From: an uncultured Clostridia bacterium
GTDB lineage: Bacteria; Bacillota; Clostridia; Oscillospirales; Ruminococcaceae
NCBI GenBank assembly: GCA_947624555.1
Contig: CANQKW010000001.1
Span: forward strand, 1 to 64,000
Length of the DNA: 64,000 bases
Reading direction: 5' to 3'
In this document: positions 17,185-26,300 of the stretch, in pieces
Position numbering within the stretch: position 1 is the first letter of the stretch
Layout: each line of letters begins with the position of its first letter
Notes under the pieces: generated by a model
What the model saw: the letters and a program-made list of their open reading frames with translations, nothing else
What the model was told of the DNA's origin: nothing
Databases searched by the model: none
Translations under genes and position numbers: made by a program

Positions 17185-17943
17185 TTATATTCTTACAGGG
17201 ATTTTATGTTTTTTCAAGTGCTCCTTTACCTCTCCTACGGTAAGCTCTTTGAAATGGAAAAGCGACGCTGCAAGAGCTGCTGAAGAATTAGTTTTCTGAA
17301 AAACCTCGGAGAAATGCTCGATTTTGCCGCAGCCGCCGCTTGATATTACGGGGATTTTTACCCTTGAGCAAACATAATTAAGCATTTCAATATCAAATCC
17401 GCCTCTTACTCCGTCAGTATCTATCGAATTAAGGCAAATCTCTCCTGCGCCCCGTTCGGATATTTCTTTTACCCAATCCCCCAAATCAAGGTTCATATCA
17501 ACTCTTCCGCCGTTTATGAATACGGAATATCCGCCTTTGCCGTTTCTTTTAGCGTCAATTCCCACAACAACGCACTGTGAACCGAAAATCTCTGCGGCAT
17601 CGCTGATAAGTTTAGGATTTTTCACAGCCTGAGAATTGACCGACACCTTATCTGCGCCTGCTCTCAAAGTATCGCGAAAATCCTCAACAGAGGAAATTCC
17701 GCCGCCCACGCAAAGCGGAACGAAAACCTGTTTCGCCGTACGTTCAACGACATCAAGCATAACTCCTCTGCCTTCATACGAGGCGGTTATATCATAAAAT
17801 ACGATTTCATCTGCACCCTGTTTGTTGTATTCGACGGCTAATTCAACAGGATCGCCAACGTCCTTTACGCCCTCAAAATTGACGCCTTTTACCACCTTTC
17901 CGTTTCTTACGTCAAGGCAGGGGATTATTCTTTTTGCAAGCAT
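17185..17943 (-). CDS. hisF: imidazole glycerol phosphate synthase, cyclase subunit
   Basis: TIM-barrel partner of HisH; uses ammonia from HisH to make imidazole glycerol phosphate and AICAR. 252 residues. Catalytic Asp in [16 protein letters not shown] at the N-terminus and second Asp in [11 protein letters not shown]; phosphate loops VGGGI and SSGGCG. I start at the ATG at 17943 because AAAGGA is just upstream and RIIPCLDV aligns there; the open frame extends ten residues further without a site. It is the last gene of the hisZ-led unit. Confidence 0.96.
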   Translation of the reverse strand: MLAKRIIPCLDVRNGKVVKGVNFEGVKDVGDPVELAVEYNKQGADEIVFYDITASYEGRGVMLDVVERTAKQVFVPLCVGGGISSVEDFRDTLRAGADKVSVNSQAVKNPKLISDAAEIFGSQCVVVGIDAKRNGKGGYSVFINGGRVDMNLDLGDWVKEISERGAGEICLNSIDTDGVRGGFDIEMLNYVCSRVKIPVISSGGCGKIEHFSEVFQKTNSSAALAASLFHFKELTVGEVKEHLKKHKIPVRI

Positions 17944-17978
17944 AGATTTTCCTTTCTTACAGCTTAAGTTCAATAAAA

Positions 17979-18698
17979 TCAGTCATTTTCAGCCTCTGCG
18001 ACAGCCTCACGCAAATCAAGAGTACCGCTGTAAATTGATTTTCCGCAGATAGTGCCGTAAAGTCCCAGATTTTTGCAAATTCTGATGTCATCTATCGTTT
18101 TTACGCCGCCGCTGGCAATAATATTCGCATTACAGCACTTGTTTATCTCGTCAAGCTGCTCTGCATTAACTCCCAAAAGCGTGCCGTCCTTTGAAATGTC
18201 AGTAAAAATTATGTACTTTACACCTACGTCAGACATAGCCTTTGCCAAATCGGTAAAAAGAACGTCAGATGTTTCAAGCCAGCCTTCCGTTGCGACAAAT
18301 CCGTTTTTTGCGTCAATTCCAACCGCAATCCTGTCGCCGTATTCTTTTACGGCGTTTTTTACAAGAAGCGGATCTTTCACGGCAGCAGAACCGATTATTA
18401 CACGGGAAATGCCGTTTTTAAGATACATTTCCACCGTATTGAGAGAACGTATTCCGCCGCCTACTTCGACTTTTAAGCCCGTATTTTTCGCTACGTCAAT
18501 GAAAATGTCCTTATTCTGCTGAGTAGCGTCCTTTGCCCCGTCAAGATCGACCATATGTATCCATTCGGCACCTGCGTTTTCAAACGCTCTTGCGGTGTCC
18601 ATATAGCTGTCTGCGACCTTCTTTACGGTATTATAGTCGCCTTTGAAAAGTCTTACGCACTGCCAGTCTTTAATATCTATCGCAGGTAAAATAACCAT
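17979..18698 (-). CDS. hisA: ProFAR isomerase
   Basis: Amadori rearrangement of ProFAR to PRFAR. 239-residue TIM barrel related to HisF. N-terminal [18 protein letters not shown] with catalytic Asp, EVGGGIRS phosphate loop, second Asp in TDISKDGTL, and [10 protein letters not shown]. The start is the ATG at 18698 with AAGGAGAAC upstream; the open frame continues 22 residues further, but these do not align with HisA. Upstream lies a 56-base structured spacer (18778-18833). Confidence 0.96.
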   Translation of the reverse strand: MVILPAIDIKDWQCVRLFKGDYNTVKKVADSYMDTARAFENAGAEWIHMVDLDGAKDATQQNKDIFIDVAKNTGLKVEVGGGIRSLNTVEMYLKNGISRVIIGSAAVKDPLLVKNAVKEYGDRIAVGIDAKNGFVATEGWLETSDVLFTDLAKAMSDVGVKYIIFTDISKDGTLLGVNAEQLDEINKCCNANIIASGGVKTIDDIRICKNLGLYGTICGKSIYSGTLDLREAVAEAEND

Positions 18699-18777
18699 TT
18701 TTGTTCTCCTTACTTTTTTATCGGCGCAAAGCTCTGTCTTTTTGCATTTCTTGGGAAAATTCATTTCAAACTCCTTT

Positions 18778-18833
18778 TTAGTTACAGCTATTGCGTAAAA
18801 GTTTTCTTTTACGCACTTGCCTGCTATAACTAA
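18778..18833 (-). repeat. nested inverted repeat between hisH and hisA
   Basis: Outer arms TTAGTTACAGC (18778-18788) and GCTATAACTAA (18823-18833) pair with one mismatch; inside, TGCGTAAAAG and CTTTTACGCA (18792-18801, 18806-18815) form a perfect 10-bp stem with a 4-base loop. There is no T run, so it is not a terminator. It probably folds in the his mRNA. A related hairpin with similar flanks is at 39588-39609. Confidence 0.8.
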
Positions 18834-19424
18834 TTATAGAGCAGCGAATTTTCTCAGAATTTCAAGTCCCGTTTCACCGCTCTTTTCGGGGTGAAACTGT
18901 GCGCCGTAGACATTTCCGCTGAAAACAAGCGCAGGGACCTTCATTCCGTAATCACAATAAGCCGAAACATTCTCAGCAGGGCAATCAGCAGCATAAGAAT
19001 GAACAAAATACACATATTCCCCGCCCTTATCCAGCAGTCCGCAAGGATTATTAAGCTCAAGCTCATTCCAGCCGATATGCGGTATAGGAAGATTTTTCGG
19101 AGTCATAAGCTTTACGCTGCCTTTGATAAGACCAAGACCCTCTGTTTCCTCAAATTCAAACCCCTTCTCAAAAAGCATTTGCATTCCCAGACAAATTCCG
19201 AGAATGGGTTTTTTGAGAACTTCTTCTTTGATGACCTCAACAAGACCGCTCTCGTTCAACATTCTCATAGCATCGGGGAAAGCGCCTACACCGGGGAGAA
19301 TAAGCCTGTCGGCAGAGCGCAAATCATCTGCGTTTTTTGTGATTTTATTCTCAATTCCGAGATAATCCAAAGCGTTTTTTACGCTGAACAGATTTCCTGC
19401 GCCGTAATCAATAATTACAGTCAT
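18834..19424 (-). CDS. hisH: imidazole glycerol phosphate synthase, glutaminase subunit
   Basis: Class I glutamine amidotransferase that feeds ammonia to HisF. 196 residues. Starts VIIDYGAGNLFSVKNAL; oxyanion PGVGAFPDAM; nucleophile Cys in LGICLGMQMLFE; catalytic His and Glu in AQFHPEKSGE. RBS GAGAGG is just upstream of the ATG at 19424. Lies between hisB and the structured spacer in front of hisA. Confidence 0.96.
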   Translation of the reverse strand: MTVIIDYGAGNLFSVKNALDYLGIENKITKNADDLRSADRLILPGVGAFPDAMRMLNESGLVEVIKEEVLKKPILGICLGMQMLFEKGFEFEETEGLGLIKGSVKLMTPKNLPIPHIGWNELELNNPCGLLDKGGEYVYFVHSYAADCPAENVSAYCDYGMKVPALVFSGNVYGAQFHPEKSGETGLEILRKFAAL

Positions 19425-19447
19425 ATTGACCTCTCTTTTATTCCTTT

Positions 19448-20038
19448 TTAAAGCACGCCTTTTGTGGAAACGACCGAACCCTCTGCATTCGGCTTTACCG
19501 CCTGTTTCAACGCATAAGCAAGCGATTTGAAGAGCGCCTCTGCCTTGTGATGGTCATTTTTTCCGTACTCAACACGCAGATGCAGCGTTATCCCCGAATT
19601 GAACGCAAAAGCTCTCATAAACTCTTCAATAAGGCAGGCGTCAAGCTCGCCGATTTTTTCGTTTATGAACTCTGCGTTAAATACGAGAAAAGGTCTGCCG
19701 CTTATGTCAACAGCGCAAAAGCCGAGCGATTCGTCCATAGGTATAAACGCACTTCCGTAACGCACTATGCCGCTCTTATCGCCAAGAGCCTCGCAAAACG
19801 CTTTTCCGAGAACTATTCCGACATCTTCAGCCGTATGATGACCGTCAACGCAAAGGTCGCCTTTGGCTTCAAGCGTCAGCCCAAAACCGCCGTGAACCGC
19901 AAGAGCAGTCAGCATATGGTCGAGAAATCCTATTCCCGTGTTGATTTGTACTTCGCCTCCGTCAAAATCAAGAGAGGCAGAAATATCGGTTTCCTTTGTT
20001 TTTCTGTTAATCTGAGATTTTCTGCTGATAATCTTCAT
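19448..20038 (-). CDS. hisB: imidazoleglycerol-phosphate dehydratase
   Basis: Dehydrates imidazole glycerol phosphate to imidazole acetol phosphate. 196 residues, monofunctional with no phosphatase domain. Manganese-binding repeats GFLDHMLTALAVHGGF, GHHTAEDVG and NDHHKAEALFK give the duplicated half-fold of the family. RBS GGGAG precedes the ATG at 20038. hisC, needed for the next step, is not in the window, and no histidinol-phosphate phosphatase is seen. Confidence 0.96.
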   Translation of the reverse strand: MKIISRKSQINRKTKETDISASLDFDGGEVQINTGIGFLDHMLTALAVHGGFGLTLEAKGDLCVDGHHTAEDVGIVLGKAFCEALGDKSGIVRYGSAFIPMDESLGFCAVDISGRPFLVFNAEFINEKIGELDACLIEEFMRAFAFNSGITLHLRVEYGKNDHHKAEALFKSLAYALKQAVKPNAEGSVVSTKGVL

Positions 20039-20050
20039 AACAATCTCCCG

Positions 20051-21346
20051 TTAATTATCTTTTCTCACCGCAATTGAATTAGCGTGAGCAGTAAGCTGTT
20101 CCCGTTTTGCTATCAGAATAATATCGTCCGCTGCGTCAAGAAGGGCGTCTTTTGTGTAATAAATGTAGCTGGAACGCTTTACAAAGCTGTCTACTCCGAG
20201 AGGAGAATAAAATCTTGCCGTGCCGCCTGTAGGAAGTACGTGATTAGGTCCGGCATAATAATCTCCGAGAGGCTCAGGCGAATGATTTCCAAGGAACAGC
20301 GAGCCTACATTATCAAGTTTTCCTATATATTCCATAGGATCGGCGCAGCAGACCTCAAGGTGCTCCGGAGCAATTTTGTTCGCTATCTCAACGGCATAAT
20401 CCATACTTTCACACACGATAATACCGCCGTAATTTTTCAACGACTCACATATGATTTCTTTTCTCGAAAGATTTTGCACCTGCCGCTCAATTTCAGCCTT
20501 TGTCTTTTCAGCGATTTCACGGCTCGTTGTTACCATAATTGCGCTGGCAAGCTTATCGTGTTCTGCCTGTGACATCAAATCAGCCGCAAGATAAACAGGA
20601 TTTGCAGTTTCATCTGCAAGAACGAGTATCTCACTGGGACCTGCGACCATATCTATATCGACATTTCCGAAAACGAGCTTTTTGGCTGTTGCGACGAATA
20701 TATTTCCGGGACCTACGATTTTTGATACTCGGGGAATTTCTTCCGTGCCGTAAGCAAGAGCCGCAACTGCCTGAGCTCCTCCTGCAAGATAGATTTTGTC
20801 GACGCCGCAAAGAGCTGCCGCTACCAGAATATCCTTATTTACCGAACCGTCTTTAAGCGGCGGTGTTACCATAATGATTTCATTTACTCCGGCGATTTTG
20901 GCAGGAATAGCGTTCATCAGAACAGACGAGGGATATGCGGCTGTGCCGCCCGGAACGTAAAGTCCCACCTTATCGAGTCCCCGTACTCTCTGACCCATAA
21001 TAACGCCGTTTTCTTCGGTGACGCAAAAGCCTTCCCGCTTTTGTCTTGTGTGAAATGCAGTGATATTTTCAACAGCATTGAGCATCGCCTCGATAAATTC
21101 GGGTGAATTTTCATTTGCCTCAGTAAGAGCGTCGTTTATAACTTCATCGGGTACACGGTAATATTGTGCATTCGGACAGTCAAATTTAGCCGTATATGCC
21201 TTTACTGCCTTGTCGCCGTTCTGTTTTACATCTTCAAGAATAGCTTTTACGGTTTTTTCGACTTCAATGCCGACTTCACCGGCACGCTTTTCGGTTTCTT
21301 CGAGAAACTTTATCTCGTCACCGTTTGCCTCTATAATTCTTATCAT
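20051..21346 (-). CDS. hisD: histidinol dehydrogenase
   Basis: Two-step NAD-dependent oxidation of histidinol to histidine. 431 residues. GLYVPGGTAAYPSSVLM, YLAGGAQAVAALAYGT, VAGPSEILVLADE, zinc ligand region QAEHD, PEHLEV with catalytic His, and NHVLPTGGTARF. Its ATG shares a base with the hisG stop (TAATG), showing tight coupling. Confidence 0.97.
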   Translation of the reverse strand: MIRIIEANGDEIKFLEETEKRAGEVGIEVEKTVKAILEDVKQNGDKAVKAYTAKFDCPNAQYYRVPDEVINDALTEANENSPEFIEAMLNAVENITAFHTRQKREGFCVTEENGVIMGQRVRGLDKVGLYVPGGTAAYPSSVLMNAIPAKIAGVNEIIMVTPPLKDGSVNKDILVAAALCGVDKIYLAGGAQAVAALAYGTEEIPRVSKIVGPGNIFVATAKKLVFGNVDIDMVAGPSEILVLADETANPVYLAADLMSQAEHDKLASAIMVTTSREIAEKTKAEIERQVQNLSRKEIICESLKNYGGIIVCESMDYAVEIANKIAPEHLEVCCADPMEYIGKLDNVGSLFLGNHSPEPLGDYYAGPNHVLPTGGTARFYSPLGVDSFVKRSSYIYYTKDALLDAADDIILIAKREQLTAHANSIAVRKDN

Positions 21347-21978
21347 TATAAATTCTCCTTAATAAGATTTACAATTTCCAGTATTCTTTCCTGTTTGAGT
21401 TTTATGCTGACGGTATTTGCGATCAATCTTGCCGATACGGGTGCTACGTCCTCAACAACCTCAAGCCCGTTTTCTTTAAGCGTAGTGCCTGTTTCAACAA
21501 TATCCACTATGCCGTCGGAAAGTCCCACCAAAGGCGCAAGCTCAACAGAACCCTCGATCTTTACTATATCGACATCAATTCCTTTATTTTCAAAGAAATT
21601 TCGGGTAACTTCGGGATATTTTGTAGCAACTGTCTTTACGCCGTAACCGCAGTAAAAGTCGTTTCCCTTTTTAACAGCAAGAGCAAATTTGCACCTGCCA
21701 AATCCCAAATCGGCAATTTCATAGAATTTTCCGCCGTGTTCCATTATCGTATCCTTGCCGACAACGCCCAAATCGCACACACCGTGCTCAACATAGGTTA
21801 TCACGTCCGCTGCTTTTGCAAGAACGACCTCGATATTTTCATTCGGGATAGTAAGTATCAGCCGCCTGCCCTTTTCAAGAAGGTCTGTGACATCATAGCC
21901 GATTTTTTTAAGCAAATCAACGGCTTTATTTTCAATTCTGCCCTTTGTGAGAGCAATTCTGATTTTCTTCTTTTCCAC
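21346..21978 (-). CDS. hisG: ATP phosphoribosyltransferase, short form, GTG start
   Basis: First committed step of histidine synthesis. At about 210 residues it lacks the C-terminal regulatory domain and belongs to the short HisG type, which needs HisZ. RIALTKGRIENKA at the N-terminus and the PRPP-binding region SDGIVDIVETGTTLKENG are clear. I prefer GTG at 21978 (GGGAGG lies 7 bases upstream) over GTG at 21984. It sits directly after hisZ, with stop and start only two bases apart. Confidence 0.94.
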   Translation of the reverse strand: MEKKKIRIALTKGRIENKAVDLLKKIGYDVTDLLEKGRRLILTIPNENIEVVLAKAADVITYVEHGVCDLGVVGKDTIMEHGGKFYEIADLGFGRCKFALAVKKGNDFYCGYGVKTVATKYPEVTRNFFENKGIDVDIVKIEGSVELAPLVGLSDGIVDIVETGTTLKENGLEVVEDVAPVSARLIANTVSIKLKQERILEIVNLIKENL

Positions 21979-21980
21979 TC

Positions 21981-23180
21981 TCACACCTCCCTGACTTCAA
22001 CTTCGCAGTTTTCGTTTACTATATCAAGTCTTTTTATTCCGTGGGATTTTGCAAATTTTTCAGCGCAAACGCAGCATTCTCCGTTGAAATTACGCACGAT
22101 CAATCCCTCAGAAATCAGCTTTTCACAATGCTTTAAGGCCTCTATTTTATTTTTGGAGAAAACAAGCACATCAGCGGTTTTTGTAAGTGATTTGCCTTTA
22201 TTTTTCAGATAAACCTTAGCGGCAGCCTCAATATTTACCGCAAAACCGACAGCTTTCGCATCGTTTCCGCCAAATTCTCCGATAAGAGAGTCATAACGTC
22301 CGCCCGACAAAACAGGCTGCCCGTAGCCCTCGACATAGCCCTTGAAAATAATGCCCGTGTAGTAATTTTTCTTATTTGCAAGACCCAAATCAACACGTAT
22401 TTTTTCTTTAGGAACGATTTCCGAAAGCTCACTGCAAAGCCTTTCAAGACGAGAAAGCTTTTCTTCGAGCAACTCACCGCAGAGATATTTTCTCGCCTCA
22501 TCAAAAACCTCAAATCCGCCGAAAAGCCTTGCGAGCATTTTCAGTGAAACTTTTGCCTCGCTGTCGTCAAGTTCTTCAAGGGCAAAATCTATTGCGGGGT
22601 AATTCTTCGTTTCAATTCCGATACGGACTTTTTCCACAAAATCTCCGTCCATACAGTTGATTTTTGAAAGGATCTCTCTGAAAATTCCGCTGTCGCCGAT
22701 TTCAAGGCGGTAATCCTTGTCACATTCACCGAGCGTTTTAGCCGCAAGAAACAGCGCCTCATAGTCAGAGTCCTCGTTTTCGCCGCCGATTATCTCAATT
22801 CCGCTCTGTTCAAACTCGTCATCTCTGCCGCTGTCCTTAGGATTTACCATAAATACGCTCTGATTGTAGAACAGCTTTAACGGCAGCTCTTCCCTGCGAA
22901 GTCTTGTTGCACAAAGTCTTGCGATAGGCATTGTGGTATCGGGTCTTAAAACCATAAGACGATTTTTTCCGTCAACAAGCTTATACATAGTTTCAGGCGG
23001 AAAATGCCGTGTTTTCCCGTTAAATACATCGTAAAACTCTATTCCGGGCGTTATTACCTCGGAATAGCCGTAGCTCTCAAATATTCCTGTTATACGTTCC
23101 TCAAGGGTACGCTTTGCGGCACATTCTTCAAAGAGCAAATCCCTTGTGCCTTCGGGCGTAAGCCAGTCGTTTCCCTTCAT
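21981..23180 (-). CDS. hisZ: ATP phosphoribosyltransferase regulatory subunit
   Basis: HisRS-like protein without synthetase activity that binds short HisG and carries the histidine feedback site. 399 residues. Class II synthetase-like motifs remain: WLTPEGTRDLLFEECA at the start, LRPDTTMPIARLCATRL (motif 2 region), and LSGGRYDSLIGEFGG near residue 285. It is the first gene of the his operon behind the promoter at 23257-23285; GAGGG precedes the ATG. The pairing with short HisG supports HisZ over HisS. Confidence 0.94.
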   Translation of the reverse strand: MKGNDWLTPEGTRDLLFEECAAKRTLEERITGIFESYGYSEVITPGIEFYDVFNGKTRHFPPETMYKLVDGKNRLMVLRPDTTMPIARLCATRLRREELPLKLFYNQSVFMVNPKDSGRDDEFEQSGIEIIGGENEDSDYEALFLAAKTLGECDKDYRLEIGDSGIFREILSKINCMDGDFVEKVRIGIETKNYPAIDFALEELDDSEAKVSLKMLARLFGGFEVFDEARKYLCGELLEEKLSRLERLCSELSEIVPKEKIRVDLGLANKKNYYTGIIFKGYVEGYGQPVLSGGRYDSLIGEFGGNDAKAVGFAVNIEAAAKVYLKNKGKSLTKTADVLVFSKNKIEALKHCEKLISEGLIVRNFNGECCVCAEKFAKSHGIKRLDIVNENCEVEVREV

Positions 23181-23221
23181 ATTTTACCCTCATTTCATTG
23201 GATTTTCAAGCGATTTAATGT

Positions 23222-23251
23222 AGTGATGTGCTACTATATTATCACAGTACT
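23222..23251 (-). promoter_or_regulatory. 30-bp imperfect palindrome over the his transcription start (putative operator)
   Basis: Two contiguous 15-base half-sites, AGTGATGTGCTACTA (23222-23236, plus strand) and AGTACTGTGATAATA (23251-23237, minus strand), agree at 11 of 15 positions; shared pattern AGTNNTGTGNTANTA. It lies from about +1 to +30 of the his promoter, a repressor position. A TrpR-like HisR/YerC regulator is a reasonable guess, but none is encoded here. Confidence 0.7.
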
Positions 23252-23256
23252 ATATT

Positions 23257-23285
23257 ATAATAGCATATCGCAAACGTTTTGTCAA
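23257..23285 (-). promoter_or_regulatory. sigma-A promoter of the histidine operon
   Basis: Minus strand TTGACA (23285-23280), 17-base spacer, TATTAT (23262-23257) with TG extension. The leader to hisZ is about 70 bases, with no T-box or attenuator that I can see. Confidence 0.88.
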
Positions 23286-23386
23286 GCAAAGCGGAAAAAA
23301 TTGATTAATTCAACATAATTATTTAACAATGTTGATAATTACAGACAACTAGCCCATAAACACCGCAAATTGCTCTTTGGAAAAAA

Positions 23387-26300
23387 TTACATATCAAAGA
23401 GAGTATACTGTGCAGACTGCTGGAAACCTCTGAAAACTCCCATTTCTTTAAGCTTTTCTATTACAGTGGAATTAACTCCGCTCATCGACTGAATTTCATC
23501 AATACTGAGAGCCTCGCCGCTGTCAATGACTTCTTTAAGTTTCAGAGCAGCCGTTTCTCCGCAGCCGGAAACCGCCATAAACGGCATTCTGAGCTTATTG
23601 TCCTCGACGACATAAGTCACGGCGTTTGAGAGCTTTGCGTCAACGGGAAGAACATCAATCCCCCGACACATCATCTCATAAATCAGCAAAAGTGCGTCAA
23701 GAGTGCCTGCGTCCTTAGCTGTGGGTTTGGGATTATTTTTGATATCCTGAATACGCTGTTTAACAGCCTCTTTTCCTTTAAGAACTGTTTCAAGCTCAAG
23801 ATTATCCGTATGCTTTGTAAGAGTAGCTGCATAAAATTCCGCAGGCTTATATATCTTGAACCAGGCAAGCTTTACCGCAGCAGTAACATAAGCGGCAGCG
23901 TGCGCCTTCGGGAACATATATTTGATTTTCTTACAGCTTTCAACATACCATTCGGGGACATTATTCTCCTCAAATGCCTTATAGATAGTTTCGTCAAAAA
24001 GCTTTTTGGCGTTTCCCTTTCGTGTGATTTCCATTATTTTGAATGCCAGAGAGGGTTCAACTCCCTTGTGCATAAGGTAAACCATTATGCTGTCACGGGT
24101 TCCTATAACGTTGGAAATCGTACAGGTGCCGTTTTTAATCAAATCCTGAGCGTTACCGAGCCAGACGTCCGTTCCGTGAGAAAGACCCGATATTTGAAGA
24201 AGATCGGAGAAATTCCGAGGCTGAGCGTCCTGGAGCATTTGTATTGAAAAGCTTGTACCAAATTCGGGTATGCCGAATGTACCGCTCTTTACACCTATAT
24301 CTTCAGTAAGATTAAGCGGCTCTGTCGACGTGAAAAGCTTGTACACCAATGGGTCAGACGTAGGAACGTCCGCAATTTTTACTTTCGTCATATCCTCAAG
24401 ATGTTTATAAAGAGTGGGGACATCGTGTCCAAGCTCGTCAAGTTTCAGGATCGTATCGTGCAATGCGTGGAAATCGAAGTGCGTTGTAATCATATCGCTC
24501 TCTGTCTTATCGGCAGGGTGCTGTATAGGTGTAAAATCATAAACCTCATAGTCATTCGGAACAACGACCATTCCGCCGGGGTGCTGAGATGTGGTTCTCT
24601 TTACACCCGTGCAGCCGATAGTAAGGCGTTCGATTTCGGCGTCATTATAATTCAAGCCTCTCTCGTCGCAATATTTTTTAACAAATCCGTATGCGGTTTT
24701 ATCCTTAACGGCAGAAATCGTTCCTGCCTTAAAAACGTGGTCTTTACCGAACAGTTCTTCTGTGTATCTGTGAACCTTTGCCTGTACCTCTCCCGAAAAA
24801 TTAAGGTCAATATCGGGAGCTTTATCGCCCTTAAATCCAAGGAACGTTTCAAAAGGAATATCGTGTCCGTCACGAATCATATCAATACCGCAGTTAGGGC
24901 AGTTTTTGGGAGGCAGATCAAATCCGGAACCCACCGAACCGTCGGTTATAAACTCGCTGTGTCGGCATTTCGGGCAGCGATAGTGCGGCGCAAGCGGATT
25001 TACCTCTGATATTCCCGACATAATCGCCACAAACGAAGAACCGACCGAGCCTCTTGAACCGACAAGATAGCCGTTATCTTCAGAAAATTTGACAAGTTTC
25101 TGCGCAATCATATAAAGGACCGAAAAGCCGTATTTGATGATAGAGTCAAGCTCTCTTTTCAAGCGGTTTTCAACGATTTCGGGAAGTTCCTTTCCCTCTT
25201 CGCAGTACCAATCCCTTGCTCTTCCCCAGCACAAATCCTGGAGTTCCTGCTCCGCTCCGTCAATAGACGGGGTAAACGTGCCTTTCGGAATAGGTCTTAT
25301 ATCTCCGTCTATCATATCGCTGATTTTATTTGTATTTGTTACAACTACCTCAAATGCCTTTTCTTCGCCGAGATAAGAAAACTCCTCCAACATTTCGTCA
25401 GTAGTCCTGAAATACAAATCCGCCTGATTGTCTGCATCTTTATAGCCCTGTCCTGCCTGCAAAATCTTACGGAATATTCCGTCCTCTTTATCCTTGAAGT
25501 GAACGTCGCAGGTCGCTACACAAAGCTTTCCGTGTTTTTCGGCAAGATTTACTATTTTCCTGTTGAGCATACGAAGAGCCTCTTCATCGGGAACATATCC
25601 TTCACGAATAAGAAATTTATTGTTGCTTATAGGCTGAATTTCGTAATAGTCATAAATTGACGCAATTTTATCAATTTCTTCACGGGGTTTATCCTCAAGA
25701 ATTGCTTTGAAAAGCTCTCCTGCCTCGCAGGCAGAACCTATGATAAGACCCTCACGGTGCTTTTGCAGCTCCGAAAGAGGTATCCTGGGTTTTTTATAGA
25801 AGTATTCAAGGTTTGACAAGGAAACAAGCTTATAAAGATTTTTAAGCCCTGTCTTATTCTTGACAAGTATTATCATATGGTATGTGTGGAGCTTTTTTAC
25901 GTCAACTCCGCCGAACAGATCGTTTAAATCGCCAAGTACCGCAAGTTTTCCCATTTTTTCGGCGTCTTTAAGAAGGCATTGATAAATTTTTGCAAGCATT
26001 TTTGCGTCGTCAACGGCACGATGGTGATTAAAATCACCAAGCTTATACTCTTTTGCAACGGTATCAAGCTTGTGATTTTTAAGTCTGGGCAGAGCGGCTC
26101 TGCAAATACCGACTGTATCGACATAGCTGAATTTGTATTCTATACCGCAGCGCTGCGCACATTCCCTTATAAACGAGGTATCAAATCCGGCATTATGTGC
26201 GACAAGAACGGCATTTCCCGCAAATTTCATAAACTCTTTGAGCGCATCTTTTTCGGAGGGAGCATTTTCAACCATTTCATCGGTTATTCCCGTGATTTCC

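Noticed and set aside
23300..23386. Terminator after polC (CAACAT/ATGTTG repeat)
   Set aside because: The 6-bp, A/T-rich stem with a 12-base loop is too weak, and no T run follows closely; the polC terminator stays unassigned.
24401..25009. 202-codon plus-strand open frame
   Set aside because: It lies fully antisense to the conserved polC core, has no ribosome site and its composition is that of a reverse-complement shadow.
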